Assembly (NCBI GenBank): GCA_017399695.1
Contig: JAFQBK010000012.1
Span: forward strand, 248,001 to 312,000
Direction: 5' to 3'
Length of the DNA stretch: 64,000 bases
From: Clostridia bacterium
GTDB lineage: Bacteria > Bacillota > Clostridia > UBA1381 > UBA9506
Shown here: positions 9,924-16,894 of the stretch, piece after piece
How positions within the stretch are numbered: position 1 is the first letter of the stretch
Layout: each line of letters opens with the position of its first letter
The notes under the pieces: generated by a model
Database searches by the model: none
What the model was told of the DNA's origin: nothing
The model's input: the letters and a program-made list of their open reading frames with translations, nothing else
Translations under genes and position numbers: made by a program

Positions 9924-10874
9924 ATGAATTTTATGGATACCGTAAAAGGTTCTCTTTTGGAAGGATTCTATCCGGCAGGATGGGATATGGCAAAAATCGA
10001 CAAGTGCATCGCTGATAAGCCGGAGGATATCTTCGTTCGTCAGCCGCACTGGAACAAGGACTTTACACCGATTATGTGTAACTCTGTAGAGGAATTTGAT
10101 ACGCTGATGGGTCACGAAATTGCTCTGCAGATTAAAAAAGCAAAGGACAACGGCGAGAAGCTTGCAATGATTCTGCCGGTTGGTCCGATGGGTATGTATA
10201 AGTGGGCAGTATTCTTCTTAAAAGAATGGAATATTTCCTGTGACCACGTCACCTGCTTTAACATGGATGAATGGTCTGACGGCGAGGGTAACACTCTGCC
10301 TTCTGACGACCCGGCTGCATTTCAGAATGCTATGCAGGAAGCTTTTTATAAGCCGCTCGGTGAGCTGACGGTTCCGGAAAGCCAAAGAAACTTTGCAACC
10401 AAAGAAAATCTGCCGACCTACGCAGAAAAAATTAAGAAATTAAAAGACGAGGGTGCAAAGCTCGCCCTGGTTTTCGGTGTTGGACGTATGTGCCACATCG
10501 CATTCTGCGAGCCGCACTTCGGTGCTGAATATGCTTCCGATGAGGAATGGATGAAACACACCCATCGCATCGGTGCAATGCTTCATCCGCTCACCATTGA
10601 GCAGAACGCAATCACCAGCTTTAAGTCCCGCACTACCTTAGTTCCGTGTCGCGCAAACACCATTGGACCCGGTCTGTTCATGCAAGCTGATGTTATCATC
10701 GGCGGTTGTGACGGTGCTCTTTCCCGCGGTATGCAGTGGCAGGGCATGAGCCTTTGGATGACTCTGCGCCACGAGCCGACCCGCTGGATTCCGTCCAGTT
10801 ATATGCCGACACTCCCGGGCAAGCTGTTCTTCTTAAAAGAACTGGCTGGACCGCTCACCGCTGAGTGCAACTAA
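9924..10874 (+). CDS. NagB-like (glucosamine-6-phosphate isomerase family) protein with altered active site
   Basis: A 316-residue protein of the glucosamine-6-phosphate isomerase/6-phosphogluconolactonase fold, longer than E. coli NagB (266). FNMDEW (Asp115) matches FNMDEY of NagB. The key motif reads [13 protein letters not shown] where E. coli NagB has GVGNDGHIAFNEP: the histidine (191) and glutamate (196) are kept, but the position of catalytic Asp141 is Met189 and the following Gly is Cys190. Standard deamination is therefore doubtful. It could be an isomerase with another mechanism or substrate. It is co-oriented with the PIG-L gene and followed by a strong terminator. Confidence 0.8.
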   Translation: MNFMDTVKGSLLEGFYPAGWDMAKIDKCIADKPEDIFVRQPHWNKDFTPIMCNSVEEFDTLMGHEIALQIKKAKDNGEKLAMILPVGPMGMYKWAVFFLKEWNISCDHVTCFNMDEWSDGEGNTLPSDDPAAFQNAMQEAFYKPLGELTVPESQRNFATKENLPTYAEKIKKLKDEGAKLALVFGVGRMCHIAFCEPHFGAEYASDEEWMKHTHRIGAMLHPLTIEQNAITSFKSRTTLVPCRANTIGPGLFMQADVIIGGCDGALSRGMQWQGMSLWMTLRHEPTRWIPSSYMPTLPGKLFFLKELAGPLTAECN

Positions 10875-10887
10875 TCAAATCAAAACC

Positions 10888-10919
10888 AAGGGGCTGCAAA
10901 AATTTGCAGCCCCTTTTTT
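10888..10919 (+). terminator. Intrinsic terminator after the NagB-like gene
   Basis: GGGGCTGCAAA (10890-10900) pairs perfectly with TTTGCAGCCCC (10903-10913) and is followed by TTTTTT. It closes the two-gene deacetylase and NagB-like unit. Confidence 0.95.
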
Positions 10920-10923
10920 ACGC

Positions 10924-10952
10924 TTGACATTTGGTCTGTTTCATACTATAAT
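10924..10952 (+). promoter_or_regulatory. Perfect consensus sigma-A promoter of the MATE gene
   Basis: TTGACA (10924-10929), a 17-base spacer and TATAAT (10947-10952). It starts five bases after the preceding T run, and an AAGGAGG site and the ATG at 10982 follow. Expression should be strong and constitutive unless a repressor is involved. Confidence 0.93.
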
Positions 10953-10981
10953 CTCATTGAAATACACCCAAGGAGGTCGCC

Positions 10982-12310
10982 ATGCGAATTCGTTTATCCG
11001 ACCATTTTACATATAAAAAATTACTGCTTTTCACCCTGCCATCCATTATGATGATGATTTTCACTTCGATTTATGGTGTGGTAGACGGCTTTTTTGTGTC
11101 TAATTTTGCGGGAAAAAATGCCTTTGCGGCGGTCAATTTTATTATACCTTTTTTATCCATCTGGGGTGGACTGGGATTTATGTTTGGCGCCGGCGGCAGT
11201 GCTCTCATTGGAAAAACCTTAGGAGAGGGAGACCACGAAAAAGCAAACCGTATCTTTTCCCTCATTACTTATGTGAGCCTGATTTTAGGCGGTATACTCG
11301 CGGTCTTTTGCTTTATTTTCTTAGAGCCGATTGCGGTTTCTATTGGTGCGACTCCTGAAATCCTGGAGGATTGTCTGCTCTATGGACGGATTATAGCGCT
11401 TACCCTGCCCGCCTATATCCTGCAAAACGAATTTCAGGCTTTCAGTATTGCGGCAGAAAAGCCCCAGTTCGGACTGATTGTATCTCTTATCACCGGATGT
11501 GGAAACATCCTGTTAGACGCCTTGTGTGTCGGTATTTTGGGTTGGGGAATCGCCGGAGCTGCCATTGCCACTGCCATCAGCCAATTTGCCGGCGGCATTG
11601 TCTTTTTGATTTACTTTTTCCGTCCGAACGATAGCTTGCTCCATCTGTCAAAAACAACAATGGACAATAAGGCACTCATAAAGACGGTAAGTAACGGCGT
11701 ATCGGAGCTTGTCAACAATGTTTCTATGTGTGTGGTCAGTATGCTCTATAACCTACAGCTGATTCGATACGCCGGTGAAGACGGTGTAGCGGCATACGGG
11801 GTTTTAATGTATGTCAGTTTCATTTTTTATGCGATATTCATTGGTTTTACTGCCGGTTCATCCCCGATTATCAGCTATCATTTTGGTGCGCAAAATCACA
11901 CAGAACTGAAGAATCTCCGCAAAAAAATCATCCGCCTAATCGCCATCTTTTCTGTACTAATGCTCTTTGGCGGCGAACTGCTCGCCCAACCGTTTTCATA
12001 CTTGTATGTCGGATATGATGCCGACCTTTTTACTCTTACCTGCCGCGGATTTTACATTTTTTCCTTTTCTTTTCTGTTCGGTGGTATGGCAGTATTGGGT
12101 TCGGCATTCTTTACGGCACTAAATGATGGCATGACTTCGGCAATTATTTCCTTTTTGCGCACGATGGTCTTCCAGATTGGAGCCGTTTTACTTCTGCCGC
12201 TATGGTTCGGCATCGACGGCATCTGGTTTTCTCTGGTTTTAGCAGAAATCGCGGCGTTTTTCCTTACCATTTTCTATATTGTAATCAAGCGAAAAAAATA
12301 TCATTATTAA
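10982..12310 (+). CDS. MATE-family multidrug/Na+ antiporter
   Basis: A 442-residue membrane protein with about twelve hydrophobic segments in two pseudo-repeats. Typical MATE patterns are present in both halves: VVDGFFVSNFAGKNAFAAVN and, in the second half, AAYGVLMYVSFIFYAIFIGFTAG with SPIISYHFGAQN. It should export cationic compounds in exchange for Na+ or H+. It has its own consensus promoter and a 14-bp terminator, so it is monocistronic. It is one of three MATE genes in this window (also 16895 and 24840), and the three are clearly different sequences. Confidence 0.93.
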   Translation: MRIRLSDHFTYKKLLLFTLPSIMMMIFTSIYGVVDGFFVSNFAGKNAFAAVNFIIPFLSIWGGLGFMFGAGGSALIGKTLGEGDHEKANRIFSLITYVSLILGGILAVFCFIFLEPIAVSIGATPEILEDCLLYGRIIALTLPAYILQNEFQAFSIAAEKPQFGLIVSLITGCGNILLDALCVGILGWGIAGAAIATAISQFAGGIVFLIYFFRPNDSLLHLSKTTMDNKALIKTVSNGVSELVNNVSMCVVSMLYNLQLIRYAGEDGVAAYGVLMYVSFIFYAIFIGFTAGSSPIISYHFGAQNHTELKNLRKKIIRLIAIFSVLMLFGGELLAQPFSYLYVGYDADLFTLTCRGFYIFSFSFLFGGMAVLGSAFFTALNDGMTSAIISFLRTMVFQIGAVLLLPLWFGIDGIWFSLVLAEIAAFFLTIFYIVIKRKKYHY

Positions 12311-12320
12311 AGAAAGTCGA

Positions 12321-12355
12321 AAAGGCACAGATTCGCTAGAATCTGTGCCTTTTTT
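12321..12355 (+). terminator. Intrinsic terminator after the MATE gene
   Basis: A perfect 14-bp stem, AAAGGCACAGATTC (12321-12334) with GAATCTGTGCCTTT (12339-12352), loop GCTA, then a T run. Confidence 0.95.
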
Positions 12356-12426
12356 GTAATTTCTCTCCTAATTTTGTAAAAATTATACGAATTTTGGATA
12401 TTTTTTACTTTTTTTGAAAAAAATTG

Positions 12427-12455
12427 TTGACAAAATTTCCACTTTATGGTATATT
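12427..12455 (+). promoter_or_regulatory. Sigma-A promoter of the AbrB-type gene
   Basis: TTGACA (12427-12432), a 17-base spacer and TATATT (12450-12455) in a very A+T-rich stretch, with a strong GAGGAGG (12488-12494) before the ATG. AbrB-type regulators often repress their own promoter; the A-rich tract upstream of -35 would suit that, but no specific operator is visible. Confidence 0.85.
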
Positions 12456-12502
12456 TACCTTAATTCTACTAATTTTATTTTATATTTGAGGAGGAAATTC
12501 AT

Positions 12503-12742
12503 ATGAAATCTACCGGTATTGTAAGAAAAGTGGACGAGCTTGGTCGTGTGGTATTGCCAATTGAGCTGAGAAGAACTTTGGACATTTCTGAAAAAGATGC
12601 GCTGGAAATTTATGTGGACGGAAGCTCTATTATCCTCAAAAAATATGAGCCATCCTGTATCTTCTGTGGAAATGCAAAAGATGTACTTATTTTTAAGGGC
12701 AAGAATATTTGTCCTGACTGCTTAGGCGAACTGAAAAAATAA
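12503..12742 (+). CDS. AbrB/SpoVT-like transition-state regulator with zinc-ribbon tail
   Basis: A 79-residue DNA-binding protein. Residues 1-50 are the swapped-hairpin AbrB domain (STGIVRKVDELGRVVLPIELRR). The tail has Cys52, Cys55, Cys70 and Cys73 in CIFC and CPDC, which may bind a metal and is common in clostridial AbrB proteins. These dimers or tetramers act as global regulators of stationary phase and sporulation genes in related bacteria. The gene has its own promoter and terminator. Confidence 0.94.
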   Translation: MKSTGIVRKVDELGRVVLPIELRRTLDISEKDALEIYVDGSSIILKKYEPSCIFCGNAKDVLIFKGKNICPDCLGELKK

Positions 12743-12754
12743 AATGTAATTCTT

Positions 12755-12783
12755 CGGCGAGCGATTCCGCTCGCCGTTTTTTT
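12755..12783 (+). terminator. Intrinsic terminator after the AbrB-type gene
   Basis: CGGCGAGCG (12755-12763) pairs with CGCTCGCCG (12768-12776) across an ATTC loop, followed by seven T. Confidence 0.95.
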
Positions 12784-12790
12784 ATTTCTC

Positions 12791-12819
12791 TTGCACCATA
12801 CTGAAATTTATGGTACAAT
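12791..12819 (+). promoter_or_regulatory. Sigma-A promoter of the acyltransferase gene
   Basis: TTGCAC (12791-12796), a 17-base spacer and TACAAT (12814-12819). The spacer contains a short inverted repeat, ACCATA with TATGGT, which could be an operator overlapping the promoter. GGGAGG lies before the ATG at 12853. Confidence 0.75.
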
Positions 12820-12852
12820 ACCACTGAATCTTTCAAAAAGGGAGGGAACCTG

Positions 12853-13857
12853 ATGTCAGCGGAGCAAAAGACAGTTATGCGCAAAGATGAAATCCGTCTG
12901 CAAAATGTACTGTTTTGTATTTTTGTCGTCCTCATTCATCTGTTTCCGCAGGAAATACTGGTGCACGAAGCGGCTTTTTTGATTCAACGTCCCTTGTTTT
13001 GTGCTATTTTCGGATTTATGTTCCTTTCCGGCTTAAAGGGCGGTCTTGCACCGTATCGCGGCGAGTGGCTTTCATATTACTGCCGTCGCTTTACAAAAAT
13101 TCTAATTCCGTATGTTATTTCGGTCGTAATCTATTGGCTCTTACACGGACTTTTAGGCAAGCACAATTTTGATATTATAAGACTCCTTTGGGCTTTTGTG
13201 ACCGGCAAGGAGGAAGCTCATTTTTATTTTGTTATTGCACTTTCGGAGCTTTATTTGCTGTTTCCGCTACTCCGTCGCCTGACCGACCGCGTCAGTGGGG
13301 GAATTGTACTGCCGATTGCTTTTGTACTGACACTTTTGTCCTCGGTTTTTCTTTGCGGATATGACTTTTATCCCGGATTGTTTCTGCGCTATCTGTTTTG
13401 CTATTTGCTTGGCTTATACGCCGGAAAGCATTATGAGGCTTTTTGCAAAAAACTGAAAAATTGGACTTTTTTCTTGTTCATTCTTTACGCTCTGTTTCTT
13501 GGTGCAGAGCTTGCTGCAGCGAATTTGTGGCATTTTTACGATATCGCTTTCCCGCTTCAGCAGGAAATTACGCTCTTTTATATGCCGATTGCGGTGCTTT
13601 CCTTTTACCGCATCAGCTTATTCTTAGTAGAGCATACTCGTCTTTCGCATCAAGCATGGGTGCTTGCGATTGACCGCAATTCCTATTATATTTACCTGAT
13701 TCATATTTTAATTATTACACTGGCAGGATGGCTGCTTTCGTTCGGTGGGATAAAAGAGTCTGTACTATATGCCACTTTGCGTACGGTAATTACCTTATGC
13801 GCTCTTAGCGTTTGGCTGGCTTTAGATGCCGTGATTTTAAGACTGAAAAAAAGATAA
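12853..13857 (+). CDS. Acyltransferase-3-like integral membrane protein
   Basis: A 334-residue protein with about ten membrane segments and the size and layout of the acyltransferase-3 family (O-acetylation of surface sugars). Recognisable pieces are an early membrane histidine (VVLIHLF), FGFMFLSG, YCRRFTKILIPYVISVVIYW and the C-terminal NSYYIYLIHILIITLAGWLL. The family-typical Arg residues of the first loops are less clear here, so the exact activity is uncertain. It likely acts in the plasma membrane on a cell-wall or exported glycan. It is monocistronic, with its own promoter and a terminator shared with the convergent small gene. Confidence 0.8.
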   Translation: MSAEQKTVMRKDEIRLQNVLFCIFVVLIHLFPQEILVHEAAFLIQRPLFCAIFGFMFLSGLKGGLAPYRGEWLSYYCRRFTKILIPYVISVVIYWLLHGLLGKHNFDIIRLLWAFVTGKEEAHFYFVIALSELYLLFPLLRRLTDRVSGGIVLPIAFVLTLLSSVFLCGYDFYPGLFLRYLFCYLLGLYAGKHYEAFCKKLKNWTFFLFILYALFLGAELAAANLWHFYDIAFPLQQEITLFYMPIAVLSFYRISLFLVEHTRLSHQAWVLAIDRNSYYIYLIHILIITLAGWLLSFGGIKESVLYATLRTVITLCALSVWLALDAVILRLKKR

Positions 13858-13863
13858 TAAAAC

Positions 13864-13895
13864 AAAAAAGACTGCACGTGTGCAGTCCTTTTTCT
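13864..13895. terminator. Bidirectional terminator between acyltransferase and small Asn/Gln-rich gene
   Basis: GACTGCAC (13870-13877) pairs with GTGCAGTC (13880-13887). An A run precedes it and a T-rich run follows, so it serves the plus-strand acyltransferase (stop at 13857) and the minus-strand small gene (stop at 13907). Confidence 0.88.
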
Positions 13896-13906
13896 TTTAC
13901 AAAAAG

Positions 13907-14035
13907 TTATCTTTCCTGCTCTTTGTTATTTTTCATTTCATTCTGATTGTTTTTCTGATTCTGATTGTTCTGATTGTTCTGGTTGTTAAAGTTGTTCTGA
14001 TTATTCTGGTTATTCAAGTTCTTCTTGTTTTCCAT
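13907..14035 (-). CDS. Small Asn/Gln-rich protein, 42 residues
   Basis: I do not recognise this gene. It encodes 42 residues of which about two thirds are Asn or Gln, in imperfect NNQ repeats (NNQNNQNNF, NNQNNQNNQNQ), with charged ends MENKK and KEQER and no cysteine or hydrophobic segment. It starts at ATG 14035 and ends at TAA 13907-13909. The support for a real gene is a near-perfect Shine-Dalgarno AGGAGGT (complement of 14042-14048) six bases before the ATG, and terminators on both sides. Low-complexity Asn-rich small proteins occur among clostridial spore or stationary-phase products, but that link is only a guess. No clear promoter was found in the 60 bases upstream. Confidence 0.7.
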   Translation of the reverse strand: MENKKNLNNQNNQNNFNNQNNQNNQNQKNNQNEMKNNKEQER

Positions 14036-14095
14036 GATATCACCTCCTCTGTTGTTTACATCTATATTTTTTCTCTTTCTGCTAAAAATATACGT

Positions 14096-14127
14096 AAAAA
14101 AAGCAGAGCTCTGCTCTGCTTTTTATT
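14096..14127 (-). terminator. Intrinsic terminator of the M20 peptidase gene
   Basis: AGCAGAGC (14102-14109) pairs with GCTCTGCT (14113-14120) across TCT, with an A run on the left that is the T run for minus-strand transcripts. It follows the peptidase stop codon directly. Confidence 0.9.
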
Positions 14128-14128
14128 T

Positions 14129-15253
14129 TTATTTTCTATCTGCTAAATCTTTGATTAGTGTCATGGATAATTCATACGATGGCAGGACGGAATCAATATG
14201 TAAAAACTCATCCGCTGAGTGGTCATCATCCCCTGCCGGACCTAAAGCATCAATACAAATAGCTCCGTACTGCGCGATGATATTAGCATCGGACACACCG
14301 CCACGCAGGCGATGTTTGTACGCAATTCCGTGACTCTTTAATAGCTCCTCAATGTGTCGCACATATTCCTTTCCTGCCTCTGTCAGCACCAGTGCCGGAC
14401 GAGTATGACGCTCTGTGATGGTAACCTCTATTCCGCGCCCTCTTGCCTCCTCAGTTAGCGTTTCGAGCATCGCATCCAGCCGTGCAAGCTCTTCCGGTAC
14501 AGGAAAACGGACATCTACCTCGATGCTCGCCTGATCGGCAACAACATTGTTTTTGATGCCGCCCTGTGCCACGCCGACATTGACCGTCACATTGCGTTCC
14601 TCGCTTTGCAGGCTGTCAAGCGCCACAATCCAGCGCCCCATCTCACTGACCGCCGAACGTGCACCCGAGGTAAAGACATAGCCGCAATGCCCCGCTTTTC
14701 CCCGGAAATTCACCGTAAAATAGCTACGTCCTTTTCGTTCATTCGAGCGCGCGCCATCATTCGATGCTCCCTCATAAATGTAGGCATAATCCGAAATTTC
14801 GGCGTATTTTTGATATACCTCTTTGGAGTACTCACTCCCGATTTCTTCATCCGGATTAAACACAGCCACGATATTCAGCTTGTCATTCACTTCTTTTGGG
14901 ATTTCTTTTAAGATATGATACATTAAAAGGCTTCCCTGCTTCATATCGAGCACGCCCGGACCATAGGCTTTATCTCCCTCCATGCGAAACGGACGCTCCT
15001 TTGCCGTACCCGCCGGAAACACTGTATCCAGATGCCCAATCAGCATCAAATCATAGTGCTCTGCCTCACGGTTTTTGCACACCAGGCAAACGCCCGTTTC
15101 GGGTGCCAAATCGTGCCACTCTGTCTGCCAACCCATCTCCGCAAAGCGCTTTCGAAAGAATTCTGCCATTTCCGCAAGACCTGCTAAGCACCCGGGACCG
15201 CTATCGATGTTTACCAAGGATTCGAGTTCTGATAAATACTGATTAAGTTCCAT
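14129..15253 (-). CDS. M20-family metallopeptidase (carboxypeptidase G2-like)
   Basis: A 374-residue M20 peptidase with the di-zinc site: His74 and Asp76 in GHLDTVFP, bridging Asp103 in GVLDMKQG and the Glu pair 136-137 in NPDEEIGS. A dimerisation domain is inserted in the middle, beginning with the conserved GKAGHCGY. It most resembles glutamate carboxypeptidase/carboxypeptidase G2, which removes C-terminal glutamate or similar residues; the real substrate may be another N-acyl amino acid or dipeptide. There is no signal peptide. It lies 11 bases after the alanine-dehydrogenase-like gene, so the two are probably one operon for amino acid breakdown. Confidence 0.92.
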   Translation of the reverse strand: MELNQYLSELESLVNIDSGPGCLAGLAEMAEFFRKRFAEMGWQTEWHDLAPETGVCLVCKNREAEHYDLMLIGHLDTVFPAGTAKERPFRMEGDKAYGPGVLDMKQGSLLMYHILKEIPKEVNDKLNIVAVFNPDEEIGSEYSKEVYQKYAEISDYAYIYEGASNDGARSNERKGRSYFTVNFRGKAGHCGYVFTSGARSAVSEMGRWIVALDSLQSEERNVTVNVGVAQGGIKNNVVADQASIEVDVRFPVPEELARLDAMLETLTEEARGRGIEVTITERHTRPALVLTEAGKEYVRHIEELLKSHGIAYKHRLRGGVSDANIIAQYGAICIDALGPAGDDDHSADEFLHIDSVLPSYELSMTLIKDLADRK

Positions 15254-15264
15254 CCGCTTGCTCC

Positions 15265-16431
15265 TTACTTCTTGTAATAGTTTTCCGAACGGGTCGTGGT
15301 TGCCGGCGGTGCCGGATCAAGTTTTCTGTCTCCGATTCCTAAAATTTCTTCGGGGCGAATCCAGGGTTTTCCCTGAATCGCACTGGTTTCCTCGTGGGTC
15401 AGGTAGCCCTTATAGACCGTAAGACTACGGCGATAGTAGCCGTCCTTTATGCAGCATTCTCCCACACCGTCATTTAGGATACTGAGTATCATCGGGAGCA
15501 TTTCTGCTGCATAGGCAACAGAAGTTGTATTTGCCACAGCGCCCGGAATATTCGACACGCAGTAATGTACCACGCCATTTACCACATAACGGGGATTGTC
15601 GTGATGCGTTTCGTGGCTCGACTCAATCGCGCCGGGGTCATCGTTTGAAATATCAACCAAAACAGAGCCGGGCTCCATCAATTTCAGCATTTCTTTATCA
15701 ATCAAAAAGTCCTTGCGCTCTTTCGGCCACTTCACACAGTTTAAAACCATATCCGTCTGAGGAAGTACCGAAGCAATCGTTTCTTTATTGCAATACATCG
15801 TACTGATTTGGCTTTTGTATTCGGAAAGGACACTGCGCAGAATGCCAACATTGATATCCATTACCGTGCAGTTCGCACCTAAGGCATGAAGAACGGAAAG
15901 TGCGCTGCGACCAACCACGCCGCAGCCCAAAATCAGCACATTCATCCTCGGTGCGCCGGCAAAACCTCCGACATATTTCCCCTTGCCGCCGTTGATGGTA
16001 AGCATCGACTCAAGACCAAACAGCGCGCCCTGCTTTCCTGCTGCCTCGCAGTTCGGCGAACCAAAGCGGTGTGCATCTTCTGCCGTAAATGCAATGCATT
16101 TGCTTTTAAGAAGTGCGTCCACCTCTTCGGGATGACCTGCCGGATGAATACAACCGAGCAGAATCTGATTTTCGCGCATCAGAGGATATTCTTTTGGCGT
16201 GAACTCCTTAACCTTTGCCACCATATCACAGCCGGCAAAAATTTCTTCCATTGTATCAACAATTTTGGCGCCCGCTTTTTCGTATGCCTCATTTGAAAAA
16301 CCTGCCATTTTCCCGCAGTCCGCCTGCGCCCACACCTCGTGACCTGCCGCCACGATACTTTTTACCTCACTCGGCGTAGAAATCACACGATATTCGCCCT
16401 CTTTGATATCTTTTAAAATTCCGTATCTCAT
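15265..16431 (-). CDS. Alanine dehydrogenase/PNT-family NAD-dependent enzyme
   Basis: A 388-residue protein of the alanine dehydrogenase/pyridine nucleotide transhydrogenase family. Residues seen: RVISTPSEVKSIVAAGHEVW at the N-terminus, the substrate lysine in VKEFTPKEY, a catalytic-type histidine in GCIHPAGHP, the dinucleotide loop GCGVVGRS and VSNIPGAVANTTS, equivalent to ANMPGAVPRTST of alanine dehydrogenase. Several pocket positions differ from classical Ald, so the amino acid oxidised may not be alanine. ATG 16431 is preceded by GGAAGGTG; the long in-frame extension to 16635 and the ATG at 16446, which overlaps this site, were rejected. A promoter lies at 16472-16501. The M20 peptidase follows. 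Confidence 0.85.
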   Translation of the reverse strand: MRYGILKDIKEGEYRVISTPSEVKSIVAAGHEVWAQADCGKMAGFSNEAYEKAGAKIVDTMEEIFAGCDMVAKVKEFTPKEYPLMRENQILLGCIHPAGHPEEVDALLKSKCIAFTAEDAHRFGSPNCEAAGKQGALFGLESMLTINGGKGKYVGGFAGAPRMNVLILGCGVVGRSALSVLHALGANCTVMDINVGILRSVLSEYKSQISTMYCNKETIASVLPQTDMVLNCVKWPKERKDFLIDKEMLKLMEPGSVLVDISNDDPGAIESSHETHHDNPRYVVNGVVHYCVSNIPGAVANTTSVAYAAEMLPMILSILNDGVGECCIKDGYYRRSLTVYKGYLTHEETSAIQGKPWIRPEEILGIGDRKLDPAPPATTTRSENYYKK

Positions 16432-16471
16432 TTTTTCACCTTCCATATTTACCTTTGACAAAATCGCATTT

Positions 16472-16501
16472 ATTATACTATGTTCCCTTTTTGCTTGTAA
16501 A
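16472..16501 (-). promoter_or_regulatory. Sigma-A promoter of the alanine-dehydrogenase-like operon
   Basis: On the minus strand TTTACA (16501-16496), an 18-base spacer and TATAAT (16477-16472), about 40 bases before the ATG at 16431. Confidence 0.8.
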
Positions 16502-16543
16502 TGTGCGCAGCAAAAAATGGCATAATTTATGTGAATTTTGTCA

Positions 16544-16577
16544 ACAAAAGGACGATAGAAAACTATCGCCCTTTTGT
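16544..16577. terminator. Terminator after the SWEET-like gene
   Basis: ACAAAAGGACGATAG (16544-16558) pairs with CTATCGCCCTTTTGT (16563-16577) with one mismatch across an AAAA loop. It follows the minus-strand stop codon at 16580 and isolates the next promoter. Confidence 0.85.
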
Positions 16578-16579
16578 TT

Positions 16580-16882
16580 CTATTTATTTTTTTCTGCCAG
16601 TTTATCCAATCTCTTATTTCTGAAGTACAGCACAAAATCTGCCGTAACCATCACAAGATTCAATACATAGAAAAACAAAACATACCAACGCTCGGAAATA
16701 TGTAGCATATACTCTGCATTTAAGAATTTGGAGATGATTCCCGCAACATAGCCGAACATAATCAGCAGCAAAAAGGACAGGCTTTTTCCCTTGGTCGTTC
16801 TTGCTCTATAAGAGCGAACCACGTTAAAAGGCCAGGAAAACCCAAAGCTTACAATCATAATTACCTCAAAAATTTCTGCCAT
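16580..16882 (-). CDS. Small SWEET/PQ-loop-like membrane protein
   Basis: A 100-residue protein with three predicted membrane helices. The first segment ends in SWPFNVVRSYRARTTKGKSL, which resembles the PQ-loop pattern of bacterial SemiSWEET sugar transporters, where a proline in helix 1 and a following K/R-rich loop with T-x-G-x-S-L are typical. The canonical PQ is PF here. SemiSWEETs dimerise to pass small sugars; that function is inferred only. It starts 12 bases after the MATE stop codon and is probably co-transcribed with it. Confidence 0.65.
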   Translation of the reverse strand: MAEIFEVIMIVSFGFSWPFNVVRSYRARTTKGKSLSFLLLIMFGYVAGIISKFLNAEYMLHISERWYVLFFYVLNLVMVTADFVLYFRNKRLDKLAEKNK

Positions 16883-16894
16883 CTCATTCTCTCC

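Noticed and set aside
13880-14146. Plus-strand frame and apparent microsatellite of TTCTGATTG-type units
   Set aside because: The repeat is explained by Asn/Gln codons of the small minus-strand gene with its strong ribosome binding site; the plus-strand frame lacks one.
16432-16635. N-terminal extension of the alanine-dehydrogenase-like frame
   Set aside because: The family start MRYGILKD lies at 16431 with GGAAGGTG before it, and the promoter TATAAT is inside the extension.
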